Assembly (NCBI RefSeq): GCF_001877035.1
Contig: NZ_CP015756.1
Location: forward strand, 2,285,001 to 2,349,000
Length of the DNA: 64,000 nt
DNA from: Clostridium estertheticum subsp. estertheticum
GTDB taxonomy: Bacteria > Bacillota > Clostridia > Clostridiales > Clostridiaceae
Direction: 5' to 3'
How positions within the stretch are numbered: the stretch's first letter is position 1; the number at the start of each line of letters is the position of its first letter. The notes below the pieces were generated by a model. The model saw nothing but the letters and a program-made list of their open reading frames with translations. It searched no databases and had not been told where the DNA came from. Of this stretch, positions 55,459 through 64,000 are shown piece after piece. A program made the translations under genes and the position numbers.

Positions 55459-56751
55459 ATGAAATCAGTTATAATTAAACCTTCTTATTTAAATGGAAAA
55501 GTTAAAATTCCACCGTCAAAATCATTATCTCATAGAGCAGTTATAGCAGCAGGATTAAGTAATGGAGAATGTTCTATTGATAATATTAGTATGTCTGAGG
55601 ATATAATAGCCACTTGCGAAATAATGGAGAAACTTGGAGTTGATATTAAAAGATTACCAAGTAACATTAAAGTATGTGGGAAAGGTAAGCCGATATTTAA
55701 ACTCAGTGAAAATCTAAGTGATGAACTACAATGTAATGAGAGTGGATCAACTTTAAGGTTCTTAATTCCTATAGCGATGCTTACTGGAGAAAAAATAGTA
55801 TTTAATGGTAAGTCTAAACTAGTACAAAGAACACTTAAACCATATTATGATATTTTTGATAACCAGAACATAAAGTACACTACAAATAACGGTAATCTGC
55901 CCTTAACGGTAGAAGGAAGCCTTAAGCCTGGTGTTTTCGAACTTAGAGGGGATGTAAGTTCTCAGTTTATTACTGGACTTATTTATTCACTTCCTTTATT
56001 ACACGGGGATTCAATAATTAAGATTACTACTAAAATGGAATCTATTGGATATATAGATTTAACTTTAGATGTACTTTCTAAATTTGGTGTAAAAATAGAA
56101 AATAATAATTATAGAGAATTTAAGATAAAGGGTAATCAACATTACAATAGGATAGATTACAGAGTTGAAGGCGATTTTTCTCAAGCTGCATTTTATCTTG
56201 CTGCAGGTGTATTAGGCGGAGAAGTTGAATGTATGGATTTAAATATGGAATCTCTTCAAGGAGATAAAGTAATTGTAGATATAATTAAAAACATGGGTGG
56301 AAATATTACTATTAAAGATGGTATTTTAAAGGCATCAAAATCAAATTTAAAAGGAACTATTGTTGATGCATCTCAATGTCCTGACCTTGTACCAATAGTT
56401 GCTGTTCTTGCTGCATTAAGTGATGGAACAACGGAGATTATTAATGCCGGTAGAGTTAGAATAAAGGAATCGGATAGATTAAAGGCTATGGCAACAGAGC
56501 TAAACAAAATAGGAGCAGAGGTTATAGAAAAAGAGGATTCACTGATAATTCACGGGAAGCCAAATCTTTGCGGCGGAGTTGTAAGCAGTTGGAATGATCA
56601 TAGAATAGCTATGGCTATGGCTATTGCTTCAATTAGATGCAGTGAGGAGCTTACAATTGACGACAGCGGAGCAGTTAAAAAATCTTACCCAGGGTTTTAT
56701 GAGGATTTTAAGAGTCTAGGAGGGGAAATTAATGAGCGGACAATGGGGTAA
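55459..56751 (+). CDS. aroA: EPSP synthase
   Basis: A 430-residue 5-enolpyruvylshikimate-3-phosphate synthase. PPSKSLSHRAVIAAGLS near residues 15-31 binds shikimate 3-phosphate, CNESGSTLRFLIPIAML near 91-107 is the second signature, and RIKESDRLKAMATEL near 335-349 and DDHRIAMAMA-like NDHRIAMAMA near 377 are the C-domain motifs. The early CNESGST differs from the GNAGT of class I enzymes and fits class II. The next gene starts inside its last 20 bases. Confidence 0.94.
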   Translation: MKSVIIKPSYLNGKVKIPPSKSLSHRAVIAAGLSNGECSIDNISMSEDIIATCEIMEKLGVDIKRLPSNIKVCGKGKPIFKLSENLSDELQCNESGSTLRFLIPIAMLTGEKIVFNGKSKLVQRTLKPYYDIFDNQNIKYTTNNGNLPLTVEGSLKPGVFELRGDVSSQFITGLIYSLPLLHGDSIIKITTKMESIGYIDLTLDVLSKFGVKIENNNYREFKIKGNQHYNRIDYRVEGDFSQAAFYLAAGVLGGEVECMDLNMESLQGDKVIVDIIKNMGGNITIKDGILKASKSNLKGTIVDASQCPDLVPIVAVLAALSDGTTEIINAGRVRIKESDRLKAMATELNKIGAEVIEKEDSLIIHGKPNLCGGVVSSWNDHRIAMAMAIASIRCSEELTIDDSGAVKKSYPGFYEDFKSLGGEINERTMG

Positions 56752-57802
56752 AAAAGTTAAGTATTCTATATTTGGAGAATCTCATGGGAGAGGAATAGGT
56801 ATAACTATTGATGGATTACCACCAGGCATTAAGCTTGATATGGATTTTATAAATGGTGAAATGCAAAGAAGGGCACCAGGACGTGATGAATTTTCAACTA
56901 AAAGAAAAGAAGGCGACAAAGTTGAAATATTAAGTGGATATTTTAATGGTTATACCACAGGGGCACCTCTTTGTGGCGTTATTTTTAACGAAAATCAAAA
57001 TTCGAAAGATTATGACAAGTTAAAAAACTTAGCAAGGCCAGGTCATGCAGATTTCACAGGAAAAGTTAAGTATTCAGGTTTTAATGATTACAGGGGTGGA
57101 GGTCATTTCTCAGGAAGAATTACAGCGCCACTTGTTTTTGCAGGGGCTGTCGCAAAACAAATACTTTTTGATAAGGGCATTGTAATAGGAAGTCATATTT
57201 TAAGTATTGGGAATGTATTTGACAGCTATTTTGATGGTGTTAATTTAAAGATACAGACGTTAGCAGATGTTCTAAGAAAAGATTTTCCTGTACTTGATGA
57301 TTTAAAAGGGAAAGAAATGAAGAATATTATATTAAAAGCTAAGGAAGAAACTGATTCAGTTGGAGGGATAATTGAAGGCTCTATATTAAATCTGCCTTGT
57401 GGACTAGGAGAACCATTCTTTGATTCACTAGAAAGTAATTTAGCACAATTGCTATTTTCTGTACCTGCAGTAAAGGGTGTAGAATTTGGAATGGGCTTTG
57501 AAATAACAAAAATCCGGGGAAGCAAGGCAAATGATGTTCCTTTTGTATATGAAGAAAAGGTACTTACTAAAACAAACAACAATGGTGGAATAAATGGAGG
57601 AATATCTAATGGAATGCCTGTAATTTTTAGAGTTGCAATGAAACCTACACCTTCAATCGCGAAAACTCAAAATACTATTGATATGGCAACTGGTGAAAAT
57701 TCAGAAATATCAGTTATTGGTAGACATGATCCTTGTATAGTTTTAAGGGCACTACCAGTAATTGAAGCTTGCGCAGCAATGAGTATTTTAGATTTTATAT
57801 AG
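56732..57802 (+). CDS. aroC: Chorismate synthase
   Basis: A 356-residue FMN-dependent enzyme making chorismate, the branch point for Phe, Tyr and Trp. Signatures are GESHGRGIGITIDGLPPG near residues 15-32, RPGHADFTGKVKYSGFNDYR near 102-121 with GGGHFSGRITAPLVFAGA, and RHDPCIVLRALPVIEA near 330. It overlaps aroA by 20 bases and uses AGGAGGGG inside the aroA coding region. Confidence 0.95.
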   Translation: MSGQWGKKVKYSIFGESHGRGIGITIDGLPPGIKLDMDFINGEMQRRAPGRDEFSTKRKEGDKVEILSGYFNGYTTGAPLCGVIFNENQNSKDYDKLKNLARPGHADFTGKVKYSGFNDYRGGGHFSGRITAPLVFAGAVAKQILFDKGIVIGSHILSIGNVFDSYFDGVNLKIQTLADVLRKDFPVLDDLKGKEMKNIILKAKEETDSVGGIIEGSILNLPCGLGEPFFDSLESNLAQLLFSVPAVKGVEFGMGFEITKIRGSKANDVPFVYEEKVLTKTNNNGGINGGISNGMPVIFRVAMKPTPSIAKTQNTIDMATGENSEISVIGRHDPCIVLRALPVIEACAAMSILDFI

Positions 57803-57813
57803 GAGGTGTGCTA

Positions 57814-58935
57814 ATGGATAATTTAGATGATTTAAGAAATAAAATTGATAAAATTGACGCTAGTCTTGTATCATTATTTGAAAGGCGTATGGAAACAGTT
57901 TTAAAGGTAGCTGAGTATAAGAAGGTAAATGGTATTGCAATTCTAAATCAAGGACGAGAGGAAGCGGTTATAAAGAAAAATTTAGATATTGTTAAAAACA
58001 AGGATTTATACTCAGAGGTAGAAGAATTTTTCAAATCGGTTATGGGAATAAGTAGAGGGTTTCAAGATAAAACTTTAAATAAAAGTCAAGTTTTACCTGA
58101 TGATAAGAATTTGACTGTTGGTTTTTATGGTGTTACAGGTTCATTTAGCGAACAGGCATTAAAAGAGTATTTTGGAGAAAAGGTGGACACAAAAGAAATA
58201 AGTGAGTTTGAAGATATATTTTTAGATCTTAAATATGGAAAAATAAATTATGGAGTTATTCCTATAGAGAATTCTTCAACTGGTGCAATATCTGAGGTTT
58301 ATGACCTCCTTAATAAATATGATTTTTATATAACAGGAGAAAAATATCTGAAAATAAGTCAGAATTTAATGGGAATTAAAGGTTCAACATTAGATAATAT
58401 CAAGGAGGTTTATTCCCATCCCCAAGGACTTGAGCAAAGCATGGAATTTTTAAAAGGGTATAAACAATGGAAGCTTATTCCTTATAAGAGTACTGCTAAA
58501 AGTGCAGAATTAGTTAAAAATAAAAACGATAAAACGCTAGCTGCAATAGCTAGCACCAAGGCATCAGAGATATATGATCTTGAAATATTGCAAAAAAATG
58601 TAAACTCTAATGCAACAAATATGACTAGATTTGTTGTCATTGGCAAAGAGATGGAGTCAAATACGAAAAGCAATAAAACAAGTTTAGTTTTATCAACTAC
58701 TCACAAGGCAGGTTCGCTGTATCATGTCTTAAAGCATTTTGCAGAAAATGATATAAATCTTATGAAAATTGAATCTAGACCAATCAAAGATAAACCATGG
58801 GAATATTTTTTTTACATTGATTTCCAGGGAAATATTAACGAAAATAAAATTATAAATGCAATTGATTTAATAAAAAAGAATAGTCGTTATTTTAAAATAT
58901 TGGGTAATTATAGAAGTGATATAATCAATATTTAA
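57814..58935 (+). CDS. pheA: Bifunctional chorismate mutase/prephenate dehydratase
   Basis: A 373-residue fusion enzyme. Residues 1-85 are an AroQ chorismate mutase (LRNKIDKIDASLVSLFERRM), residues about 105-280 are prephenate dehydratase (VGFYGVTGSFSEQAL, VIPIENSSTGAISEV, NATNMTRFVVI), and about 288-365 are an ACT domain (TTHKAGSLYHVLKHFAENDIN, then ESRP) for phenylalanine feedback. The start at 57814 follows AGGAGGTG; the in-frame ATG at 57769 lies inside aroC. It directs chorismate to phenylalanine. Confidence 0.94.
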   Translation: MDNLDDLRNKIDKIDASLVSLFERRMETVLKVAEYKKVNGIAILNQGREEAVIKKNLDIVKNKDLYSEVEEFFKSVMGISRGFQDKTLNKSQVLPDDKNLTVGFYGVTGSFSEQALKEYFGEKVDTKEISEFEDIFLDLKYGKINYGVIPIENSSTGAISEVYDLLNKYDFYITGEKYLKISQNLMGIKGSTLDNIKEVYSHPQGLEQSMEFLKGYKQWKLIPYKSTAKSAELVKNKNDKTLAAIASTKASEIYDLEILQKNVNSNATNMTRFVVIGKEMESNTKSNKTSLVLSTTHKAGSLYHVLKHFAENDINLMKIESRPIKDKPWEYFFYIDFQGNINENKIINAIDLIKKNSRYFKILGNYRSDIINI

Positions 58936-58965
58936 TAATTGCTATTTAAGAGATGAGGGGAAGTT

Positions 58966-59790
58966 ATGTCAGAGTTATATGGTCTACTTGGAGAAAAACT
59001 ATCACATAGTGTTTCACCGCAAATACATTCAAAAATCTTTAATAAATTAGGAATGAAGGGTTATTATCATTTGTTTGAAGTAGAAAGTAGGGATCTTAAA
59101 GCGGTTATGGAAGGGTTTAAGGTTATTAAACCAAGAGGTATTAATGTAACCATTCCTTATAAAATTAAAGTTATGGAATTCCTTGATGATGTTAGTACAG
59201 AGGCAAAAGCAATAGGAGCTGTAAACACCATAAAGTTTGAAAATGGTAAGACTATTGGTTATAATACAGATTACTTTGGAATTGGTATGTTATTTAATAA
59301 AAATGATATACAAGTGGGAAATAAAAAAGCAACGATATTTGGTAATGGCGGGGTAGCGGTTGCTATGGTGAATTACCTTTTAAATAATGGAATCAGTGAA
59401 ATTACTGTAGTAACAAGAAATGTATCAAAGCTTAAGGAGAATAGTAGCTTTAAGTCTTGTAGAGTGATTTCTTATGATGAAATTCAGGAAATTAAAGAGC
59501 CTAGTATAGCGATAAACTGTACACCACTTGGAATGTATCCTAACCTAAACAATTCACCTATTGAAAAAAAATATATTGGTAAATTTACAAGTGCCGTGGA
59601 TATGATCTACAATCCTAAAGAAACTCTATTTCTAAAGTATGCGAAAGAGGCGGGTCTAAAAGCAGTTAATGGTCTTTATATGCTTGTTGGTCAGGCAACT
59701 TGTGCTCAGGAAATATGGAATAATATTAAAATTCCAAAGAAAACAATTGATGAAATTTATGAAGAATTAGGTAGAGGAGTAGAGAATTAG
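58966..59790 (+). CDS. aroE: Shikimate dehydrogenase
   Basis: A 274-residue NADP enzyme reducing 3-dehydroshikimate. LLGEKLSHSVSPQIHSKIF near residues 7-25 binds shikimate; NVTIPYKIKVMEFLD near 60-74 has the catalytic lysine; GNGGVAVAMVNYLL near 124 is the nucleotide loop; and GLYMLVGQATCAQEIW near 238 is the C-terminal signature. GAGGGGAAG precedes the ATG. The preceding pathway step, dehydroquinate dehydratase, is not encoded in this cluster. Confidence 0.93.
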   Translation: MSELYGLLGEKLSHSVSPQIHSKIFNKLGMKGYYHLFEVESRDLKAVMEGFKVIKPRGINVTIPYKIKVMEFLDDVSTEAKAIGAVNTIKFENGKTIGYNTDYFGIGMLFNKNDIQVGNKKATIFGNGGVAVAMVNYLLNNGISEITVVTRNVSKLKENSSFKSCRVISYDEIQEIKEPSIAINCTPLGMYPNLNNSPIEKKYIGKFTSAVDMIYNPKETLFLKYAKEAGLKAVNGLYMLVGQATCAQEIWNNIKIPKKTIDEIYEELGRGVEN

Positions 59791-59793
59791 AAT

Positions 59794-60291
59794 ATGAAAA
59801 ATATAGTTCTGATTGGAATGCCCGGTTGTGGTAAAAGTGAAATTGGAGAAATACTTGCAGATAAAATAGAGATGAACTTCATAGATGTAGATGTCTTTAT
59901 TGAGTCTAGTACAAGCCGTTCAATTACTGAAATATTTAAAAATGGTGAGGATGCATTTAGAGATATAGAATCTATTGCAGTTAGGGACTTATCGAAAAAA
60001 AATCATGTAGTTATTTCAACTGGTGGTGGAGTAATTAAAAGATATGAAAATATACTTCATCTTAAGAAAAATGGCATTATTATTTACATCAATCGTCCAA
60101 TTCAAAATATAGTATCTGATATAAATATTGAGGGGCGACCATTACTTGCAAAAGATCCAGGTAGAATATCTAAATTGTTTGATGAGAGAGGACCACTTTA
60201 TAAAAAATATTGCGATTATGAGGTAATGAATATTACTGAAATAAATGATGTAGTAAATAGCATTATACAAATCTATAACAAAAGTGTGTAG
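59794..60291 (+). CDS. aroK: Shikimate kinase
   Basis: A 165-residue kinase. The P-loop GMPGCGKSEIGE is near residues 7-18, the shikimate-binding DVDVFIE near 32, FRDIESIAVRDL near 53, STGGGVIKR near 74-82 and GRPLL near 112. It is the last gene of the aromatic operon, starting 3 bases after aroE, and is followed by a hairpin terminator at 60353-60384. Confidence 0.93.
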   Translation: MKNIVLIGMPGCGKSEIGEILADKIEMNFIDVDVFIESSTSRSITEIFKNGEDAFRDIESIAVRDLSKKNHVVISTGGGVIKRYENILHLKKNGIIIYINRPIQNIVSDINIEGRPLLAKDPGRISKLFDERGPLYKKYCDYEVMNITEINDVVNSIIQIYNKSV

Positions 60292-60352
60292 TCATTATTA
60301 TAGTGATACAATAGTTTCCATAGCTAAAGAATCATTAATTTAATAAATCAAA

Positions 60353-60384
60353 CTAAAAAGCTGTTGAGATCCAACAGCTTTTTA
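60353..60384. terminator. Bidirectional terminator between aro and trp operons
   Basis: Perfect 14-base arms (CTAAAAAGCTGTTG / CAACAGCTTTTTAG) around a 5-base loop with A and T runs at the ends. The remaining bases from here to trpA (60385-60545) contain nothing I can identify. Confidence 0.85.
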
Positions 60385-60545
60385 GTATTCAGATATTATT
60401 AGATGCATAATAGTATAAATTTTCTCTATAGTTACTAGAAATAAGAAGTGTAGAAACATTGTAATTAGAATTTCTTAATTGAATTTCACGTTTCAAGCCC
60501 TTATTCTAGTTACGCAAGAGAAATGTTATATGGATCACATCTTGT

Positions 60546-61337
60546 TTAATTTATTGCATTTTTTATACCTAGTGCAAAATCGTATACTCTTTTTAATATT
60601 TCCGTTTGCGAGCCACCCTCAGCAACCAATTTAATTATTGCACTTCCAACAATAATGGCTTCACAATAAGGGGCGTATGCTTTTGCCATTTCAGCATTTG
60701 ATATTCCAAAACCAAGTCCTTTAGGCATATCCGTGTACGTAGAAACTAAATCCATATACTCTTTAATGTCTGTATTAAGTTTTTGCCTTGTTCCTGTAAC
60801 CCCGTTTATGGAGACACAATATACAAAGCCTTTTCCCAGCTTAGTTATAGCTTTTATTCTGGATTTCGATGTGGGAGCAACCATTGGTATTATGCATACA
60901 TCATATTTATCTGCGATTTTTATTACTTCAGCTCGTTCCTCCAGTGGAAGATCTGGAATTATCAATCCATCAATACCAACTTCATTGCATTTTTTAAAAA
61001 ATGCAACATCACCATATTTAAATATTGAATTATAATAAAGTAGATATACTAATGGAATTTGCGTTTGCTCTCTTATCTCATGAACTTTTTCCATAATAGA
61101 TTTTATTTTAGTTCCATGGGCTAAGGATCTTGTAGAGGAGGCCTGTATTACTGGCCCATCTGCCATAGGATCGGAATATGGAACACCGATCTCTATTATA
61201 TCAGCACCAGATTTTTCAAGAGTTAGAACTAATTCTAAGGTGGTATCTAAATCTGGATCTCCACCTGTTATAAAAGGTATAAATGCTTTTTCGTTTTTTG
61301 ATTTAAGATAATTAAATTTCTCAACTATTCTATTCAT
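60546..61337 (-). CDS. trpA: Tryptophan synthase alpha subunit
   Basis: A 263-residue barrel that cleaves indole-3-glycerol phosphate. The catalytic Glu is in [20 protein letters not shown] near residues 45-64 and the Asp in [14 protein letters not shown] near 121-134; [11 protein letters not shown] near 213 binds phosphate. Its ATG overlaps the trpB stop (ATGA), and it is the last trp gene, converging with the aromatic operon. Confidence 0.95.
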   Translation of the reverse strand: MNRIVEKFNYLKSKNEKAFIPFITGGDPDLDTTLELVLTLEKSGADIIEIGVPYSDPMADGPVIQASSTRSLAHGTKIKSIMEKVHEIREQTQIPLVYLLYYNSIFKYGDVAFFKKCNEVGIDGLIIPDLPLEERAEVIKIADKYDVCIIPMVAPTSKSRIKAITKLGKGFVYCVSINGVTGTRQKLNTDIKEYMDLVSTYTDMPKGLGFGISNAEMAKAYAPYCEAIIVGSAIIKLVAEGGSQTEILKRVYDFALGIKNAIN

Positions 61338-62509
61338 AACTTTACCCCCATAATTTGCGCAATTGTATTTATATCTTTGTCACCACGTCCTGAAAGATTA
61401 ATAATAATTATTTTATCTTTTGAAAGTGTTGGTGCCAGTTTCATTGCATAGGCAACTGCATGAGAACTTTCTATAGCCGGAATTATTCCTTCGATTTTTG
61501 TGAGTTCCATAAAAGCATTTACGGCTTCGTCATCTGTAGCACTAAAATATTGAGCACGATGTATGTCATGAAGATGAGCATGTTCAGGTCCTATTCCAGG
61601 ATAATCAAGACCTGCGGATATTGAATAAACAGGCATTATTTGACCGTCTTCATCTTGAAGTATATATGTTTTCATTCCGTGAATTATACCTACAGTACCC
61701 TTAGTGATAGTTGCTGCATGTTGATCTGTATTTAGCCCTTTTCCTGCTGCTTCAACCCCAATAAGTTTTACATCTTTATCCTCGATGAAAGGGTAGAATA
61801 TGCCCATAGCATTACTCCCTCCACCAACGCATGCTATTATATAATCAGGTAATCTATCCTCGGAATCTAATATCTGTCTTCTAGCTTCATCTCCAATAAC
61901 CCTTTGGAAGTCACGAACCATTGTTGGATATGGATGTAATCCCATGGTAGATCCTATAACATAAAATGTATCTTCCACATCACCGACCCAATTTTTCATA
62001 GCTTCATTAACAGCATCTTTTAAGGTACCGGTGCCAGTAGTAACTGAGGTAACCTTAGCACCTAACATCTTCATTTTAAATACATTTAGAGATTGTCTTT
62101 GTATATCTTCCTCGCCCATGAATACTTCACACTCAAGTCCGAACATTGCAGCTACAGTAGCTGTTGCAACTCCATGTTGGCCTGCGCCGGTTTCGGCTAT
62201 TATTCGTTTCTTTCCCATTCTTATTGAAAGTAGTATCTGTCCTAGTGCATTATTAATTTTATGAGCTCCTGTATGGTTTAAATCTTCTCTCTTTAAATAT
62301 ATTTTTGCTCCACCCAACTTTTTTGTGAGATGCTCTGCATAATATAATGGAGTTTCACGACCAGCATAGTTCTTAAGATAATATTTGTATTTAGCTATGA
62401 ACTCAGGATCCACTTTAGCTTTTTCATATTCTTCCTCTAGTATTATAATTGCATTCATTACTGTTTCGGGGGCATATTGACCACCGTATTCTCCAAATCT
62501 ACCTTTCAT
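61334..62509 (-). CDS. trpB: Tryptophan synthase beta subunit
   Basis: A 391-residue PLP enzyme condensing indole and serine. [14 protein letters not shown] is the N-terminus, the PLP lysine lies in [15 protein letters not shown] near residues 77-91, [16 protein letters not shown] near 105 holds the catalytic Glu, and VGGGSNAMG near 230 binds the PLP phosphate. It shares one base with the trpF stop (TAATG) and overlaps trpA by four bases. Confidence 0.96.
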   Translation of the reverse strand: MKGRFGEYGGQYAPETVMNAIIILEEEYEKAKVDPEFIAKYKYYLKNYAGRETPLYYAEHLTKKLGGAKIYLKREDLNHTGAHKINNALGQILLSIRMGKKRIIAETGAGQHGVATATVAAMFGLECEVFMGEEDIQRQSLNVFKMKMLGAKVTSVTTGTGTLKDAVNEAMKNWVGDVEDTFYVIGSTMGLHPYPTMVRDFQRVIGDEARRQILDSEDRLPDYIIACVGGGSNAMGIFYPFIEDKDVKLIGVEAAGKGLNTDQHAATITKGTVGIIHGMKTYILQDEDGQIMPVYSISAGLDYPGIGPEHAHLHDIHRAQYFSATDDEAVNAFMELTKIEGIIPAIESSHAVAYAMKLAPTLSKDKIIIINLSGRGDKDINTIAQIMGVKL

Positions 62510-63105
62510 TATAAATTCCTCACTTTCTTAATAAATTCTTTTATTTTTTCATAATCTTTAAATCCATCTGTTTCTACACCACTTGATACATCAACTCCAT
62601 AAGGGCTTAATGTTGTAATCCCTTGCTTAACATTTTCACTAGTTAATCCACCAGCTAGCATTATTGTGTTCCCATCAACTTTTTTATAAGCAAGGTTCCA
62701 ATTAAAGCTTTCTCCGGAACCGGAAGTGCTATTATCTAAAAGAAATTTCGCACAGGCATAATGGTTTATTTCGGAAATACTTTCAATATTATTAATTTTG
62801 AGCGCTTTCCAAATTTCATATCTTTTAAACTTATTTATATATTCTTGGTTTTCATGGCCATGAAACTGAAGAACATCAAGATGCAATTTTTCTGCGATAT
62901 CTATTACAACTGATGAATTTTCATCAACAAAAACACCAACTTTTTGAATGCATACACTTAAATTTTTTATTAATTTACATGCATGCTCGCAGTCTAATTG
63001 CCGTTTGCTTTTAGCAAAAATAAATCCAACGTATTCTGGGAGGAGATCATTAACGTACTCTATGTCACAAGGTCTTCTGATTCCGCAAATTTTAATTTTA
63101 GTCAT
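62509..63105 (-). CDS. trpF: Phosphoribosylanthranilate isomerase
   Basis: A 198-residue barrel. The catalytic Cys is in [12 protein letters not shown] near residues 3-14, VGVFVDEN near 81 and LQFHGHEN near 107 follow, and [10 protein letters not shown] near 149 binds phosphate. The start at 63105 (MTKIKICGI) is chosen: it overlaps the trpC end by 8 bases, whereas the in-frame ATG at 63132 adds nine residues outside the family alignment. Confidence 0.93.
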   Translation of the reverse strand: MTKIKICGIRRPCDIEYVNDLLPEYVGFIFAKSKRQLDCEHACKLIKNLSVCIQKVGVFVDENSSVVIDIAEKLHLDVLQFHGHENQEYINKFKRYEIWKALKINNIESISEINHYACAKFLLDNSTSGSGESFNWNLAYKKVDGNTIMLAGGLTSENVKQGITTLSPYGVDVSSGVETDGFKDYEKIKEFIKKVRNL

Positions 63106-63865
63106 GGCAGGCATTAAGGAAGGTTTCAACACTATCGGGGTTTCTCATAAAGGATTCCCCGATAAGTACTGCGCTTGCTCCGATTGATTTTAAATACAAA
63201 ATATCATTTATTGAACTTATTCCGCTCTCAGACACTACAATTTTATCATTTGGTATATACTTCATTAGCTTTTCAGTAGTGTGAATATCAACATTGAAAT
63301 TACTTAAATCTCTATTGTTTATACCTATTATTTTTGAGCCACATTCAAGGGCAAGTTCTATTTCAAAGCTATTATGAACCTCTACCAAACAATGAAGACC
63401 TAAAGAGGTTGCAAGTTCGAAATAAGATTTAAGTTTATCCTTAAGAACAGCAGCGATTAGTAGAATAGCATCAGCACCAAGAGCAACAGATTGATATATT
63501 TGATATTTATCTATAATAAAATCTTTTCTTAATATGGGCATAGATGTATTTTCTTTAACCAAAAGAACATTTTTATCATTCCCTAAGAAATAATTTTTCT
63601 CAGTAAGAACTGAGATAGCATCAACGCCATATTTTTCATAGTTTAAAGCTGTTTTAATAGGATCAAAATTTGGATCGATAAGACCCTTAGAGGGAGAAGC
63701 TTTTTTTACCTCAGCAATAATAGACAGTCCCGTCATATTAAGTGCTCCTCCAAAATCTCGTATTACTCTGTGCTCTATATTAATTAAGCTTTTTAATGGT
63801 TTTTGAATCTTTTCATCTTCAATTTGAAGTATTTTATTTTTAACAATTTTATCTAATATATTCAT
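63098..63865 (-). CDS. trpC: Indole-3-glycerol phosphate synthase
   Basis: A 255-residue barrel closing the indole ring. [15 protein letters not shown] near residues 50-64 carries the first catalytic lysine, [15 protein letters not shown] near 108-122 the second, [14 protein letters not shown] near 155, [13 protein letters not shown] near 175 and VSESGISS near 204 are typical. It overlaps the upstream trpD stop by four bases (ATGA) and the trpF start by eight. Confidence 0.95.
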   Translation of the reverse strand: MNILDKIVKNKILQIEDEKIQKPLKSLINIEHRVIRDFGGALNMTGLSIIAEVKKASPSKGLIDPNFDPIKTALNYEKYGVDAISVLTEKNYFLGNDKNVLLVKENTSMPILRKDFIIDKYQIYQSVALGADAILLIAAVLKDKLKSYFELATSLGLHCLVEVHNSFEIELALECGSKIIGINNRDLSNFNVDIHTTEKLMKYIPNDKIVVSESGISSINDILYLKSIGASAVLIGESFMRNPDSVETFLNACHD

Positions 63866-64000
63866 GATAATCTAAGCTCCTCAAGTTTCTTTAGTGATTT
63901 GCCTGAGTCAATTAATTCCCCTGCGAGTAATACTCCAGTTTTTATAGTTTCACATTTTTTCCCGATATATAAGGCTGCAGCTGCATTTATTACTACAATA
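63862..64000 (-). CDS. trpD: Anthranilate phosphoribosyltransferase, C-terminal end (partial)
   Basis: The last 45 codons read [13 protein letters not shown] ... [21 protein letters not shown] before a TGA that overlaps the trp[12 protein letters not shown] and the helical tail are the C-terminal end of TrpD. The rest, and the likely trpE/trpG genes, lie beyond the window edge. Confidence 0.88.
   Translation of the reverse strand, partial: IVVINAAAALYIGKKCETIKTGVLLAGELIDSGKSLKKLEELRLS

Noticed and set aside
60385-60545. Possible small gene or RNA between aro and trp operons
   Set aside because: No ORF with a ribosome site and no convincing structure after the terminator.

Overview
The window is AT-rich, gene-dense DNA from an anaerobic, endospore-forming Firmicute, most likely a Clostridium (sensu stricto). 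The main reasons are a gerA-type germinant receptor operon, a GlpP-controlled glycerol locus with the FAD oxidoreductase/DUF1667 trio, a hisZ-hisG (short HisG) histidine operon, a LarA/LarE pair, strong AAGGAGG-type ribosome sites and frequent TTG/GTG starts. I cannot fix the species. No rRNA, tRNA, CRISPR array, transposase or integrase gene was found.

Layout: 1-3.4 kb holds a c-di-GMP phosphodiesterase whose GGDEF end is broken, a small orphan gene and a coiled-coil DUF4041 protein with a four-fold 29-residue repeat. At 3.6-7.2 kb are larE, convergent larA (nickel-pincer 2-hydroxyacid racemase family) and a divergent aminotransferase. At 7.4-13.3 kb a tight catabolic-looking operon (Gfo/Idh/MocA - TIM-barrel epimerase - TIM-barrel epimerase - Gfo/Idh/MocA - AraC regulator), headed by a cre-like site, is followed by an AEC transporter. 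At 13.3-17.3 kb (minus strand) lie a polysaccharide deacetylase and an SGNH/MBOAT pair for cell-surface polymer modification. At 18.5-26.6 kb is a raffinose-family sugar island: AraC regulator, ABC binding protein and two permeases without an ATPase, and a GH36 alpha-galactosidase. Remnants of a PfkB sugar kinase and of sucrose phosphorylase follow, so the downstream half of the pathway has decayed. At 26.7-32.4 kb are a YdjM-like membrane protein, a pentapeptide-repeat protein and the germinant receptor operon. At 32.5-36.4 kb is a polyamine ABC transporter with a PotC-PotD fusion.

From 36.7 to 44.5 kb runs a complete ten-gene histidine operon (hisZGDCBHAFIE) with a clear promoter. It faces the glycerol locus (glpF, glpK, DUF1667, two FAD oxidoreductases on the minus strand; glpP divergent), which has a GlpP-type leader terminator and a cre-like site. 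From 52.0 to 60.3 kb an aromatic amino acid supraoperon (aroF-tyrA-aroB-aroA-aroC-pheA-aroE-aroK) is preceded by a consensus promoter, a short ORF rich in Tyr/Phe/Trp codons and tandem terminator-like hairpins, an arrangement that suggests attenuation. It converges on the trp operon (trpD partial, trpC, trpF, trpB, trpA on the minus strand), which is cut by the window edge. The shikimate pathway therefore feeds Phe, Tyr and Trp branches encoded side by side; a 3-dehydroquinate dehydratase is the one missing shikimate step.

The observations most worth a second look are the aromatic leader, the Gfo/epimerase operon of unknown substrate, the PotC-PotD fusion, a 56-bp perfect palindrome at the end of that operon, a 24-nt sequence shared between one AraC gene's 3' end and a hairpin next to the other AraC gene, and three genes that have lost their middles but kept both ends.
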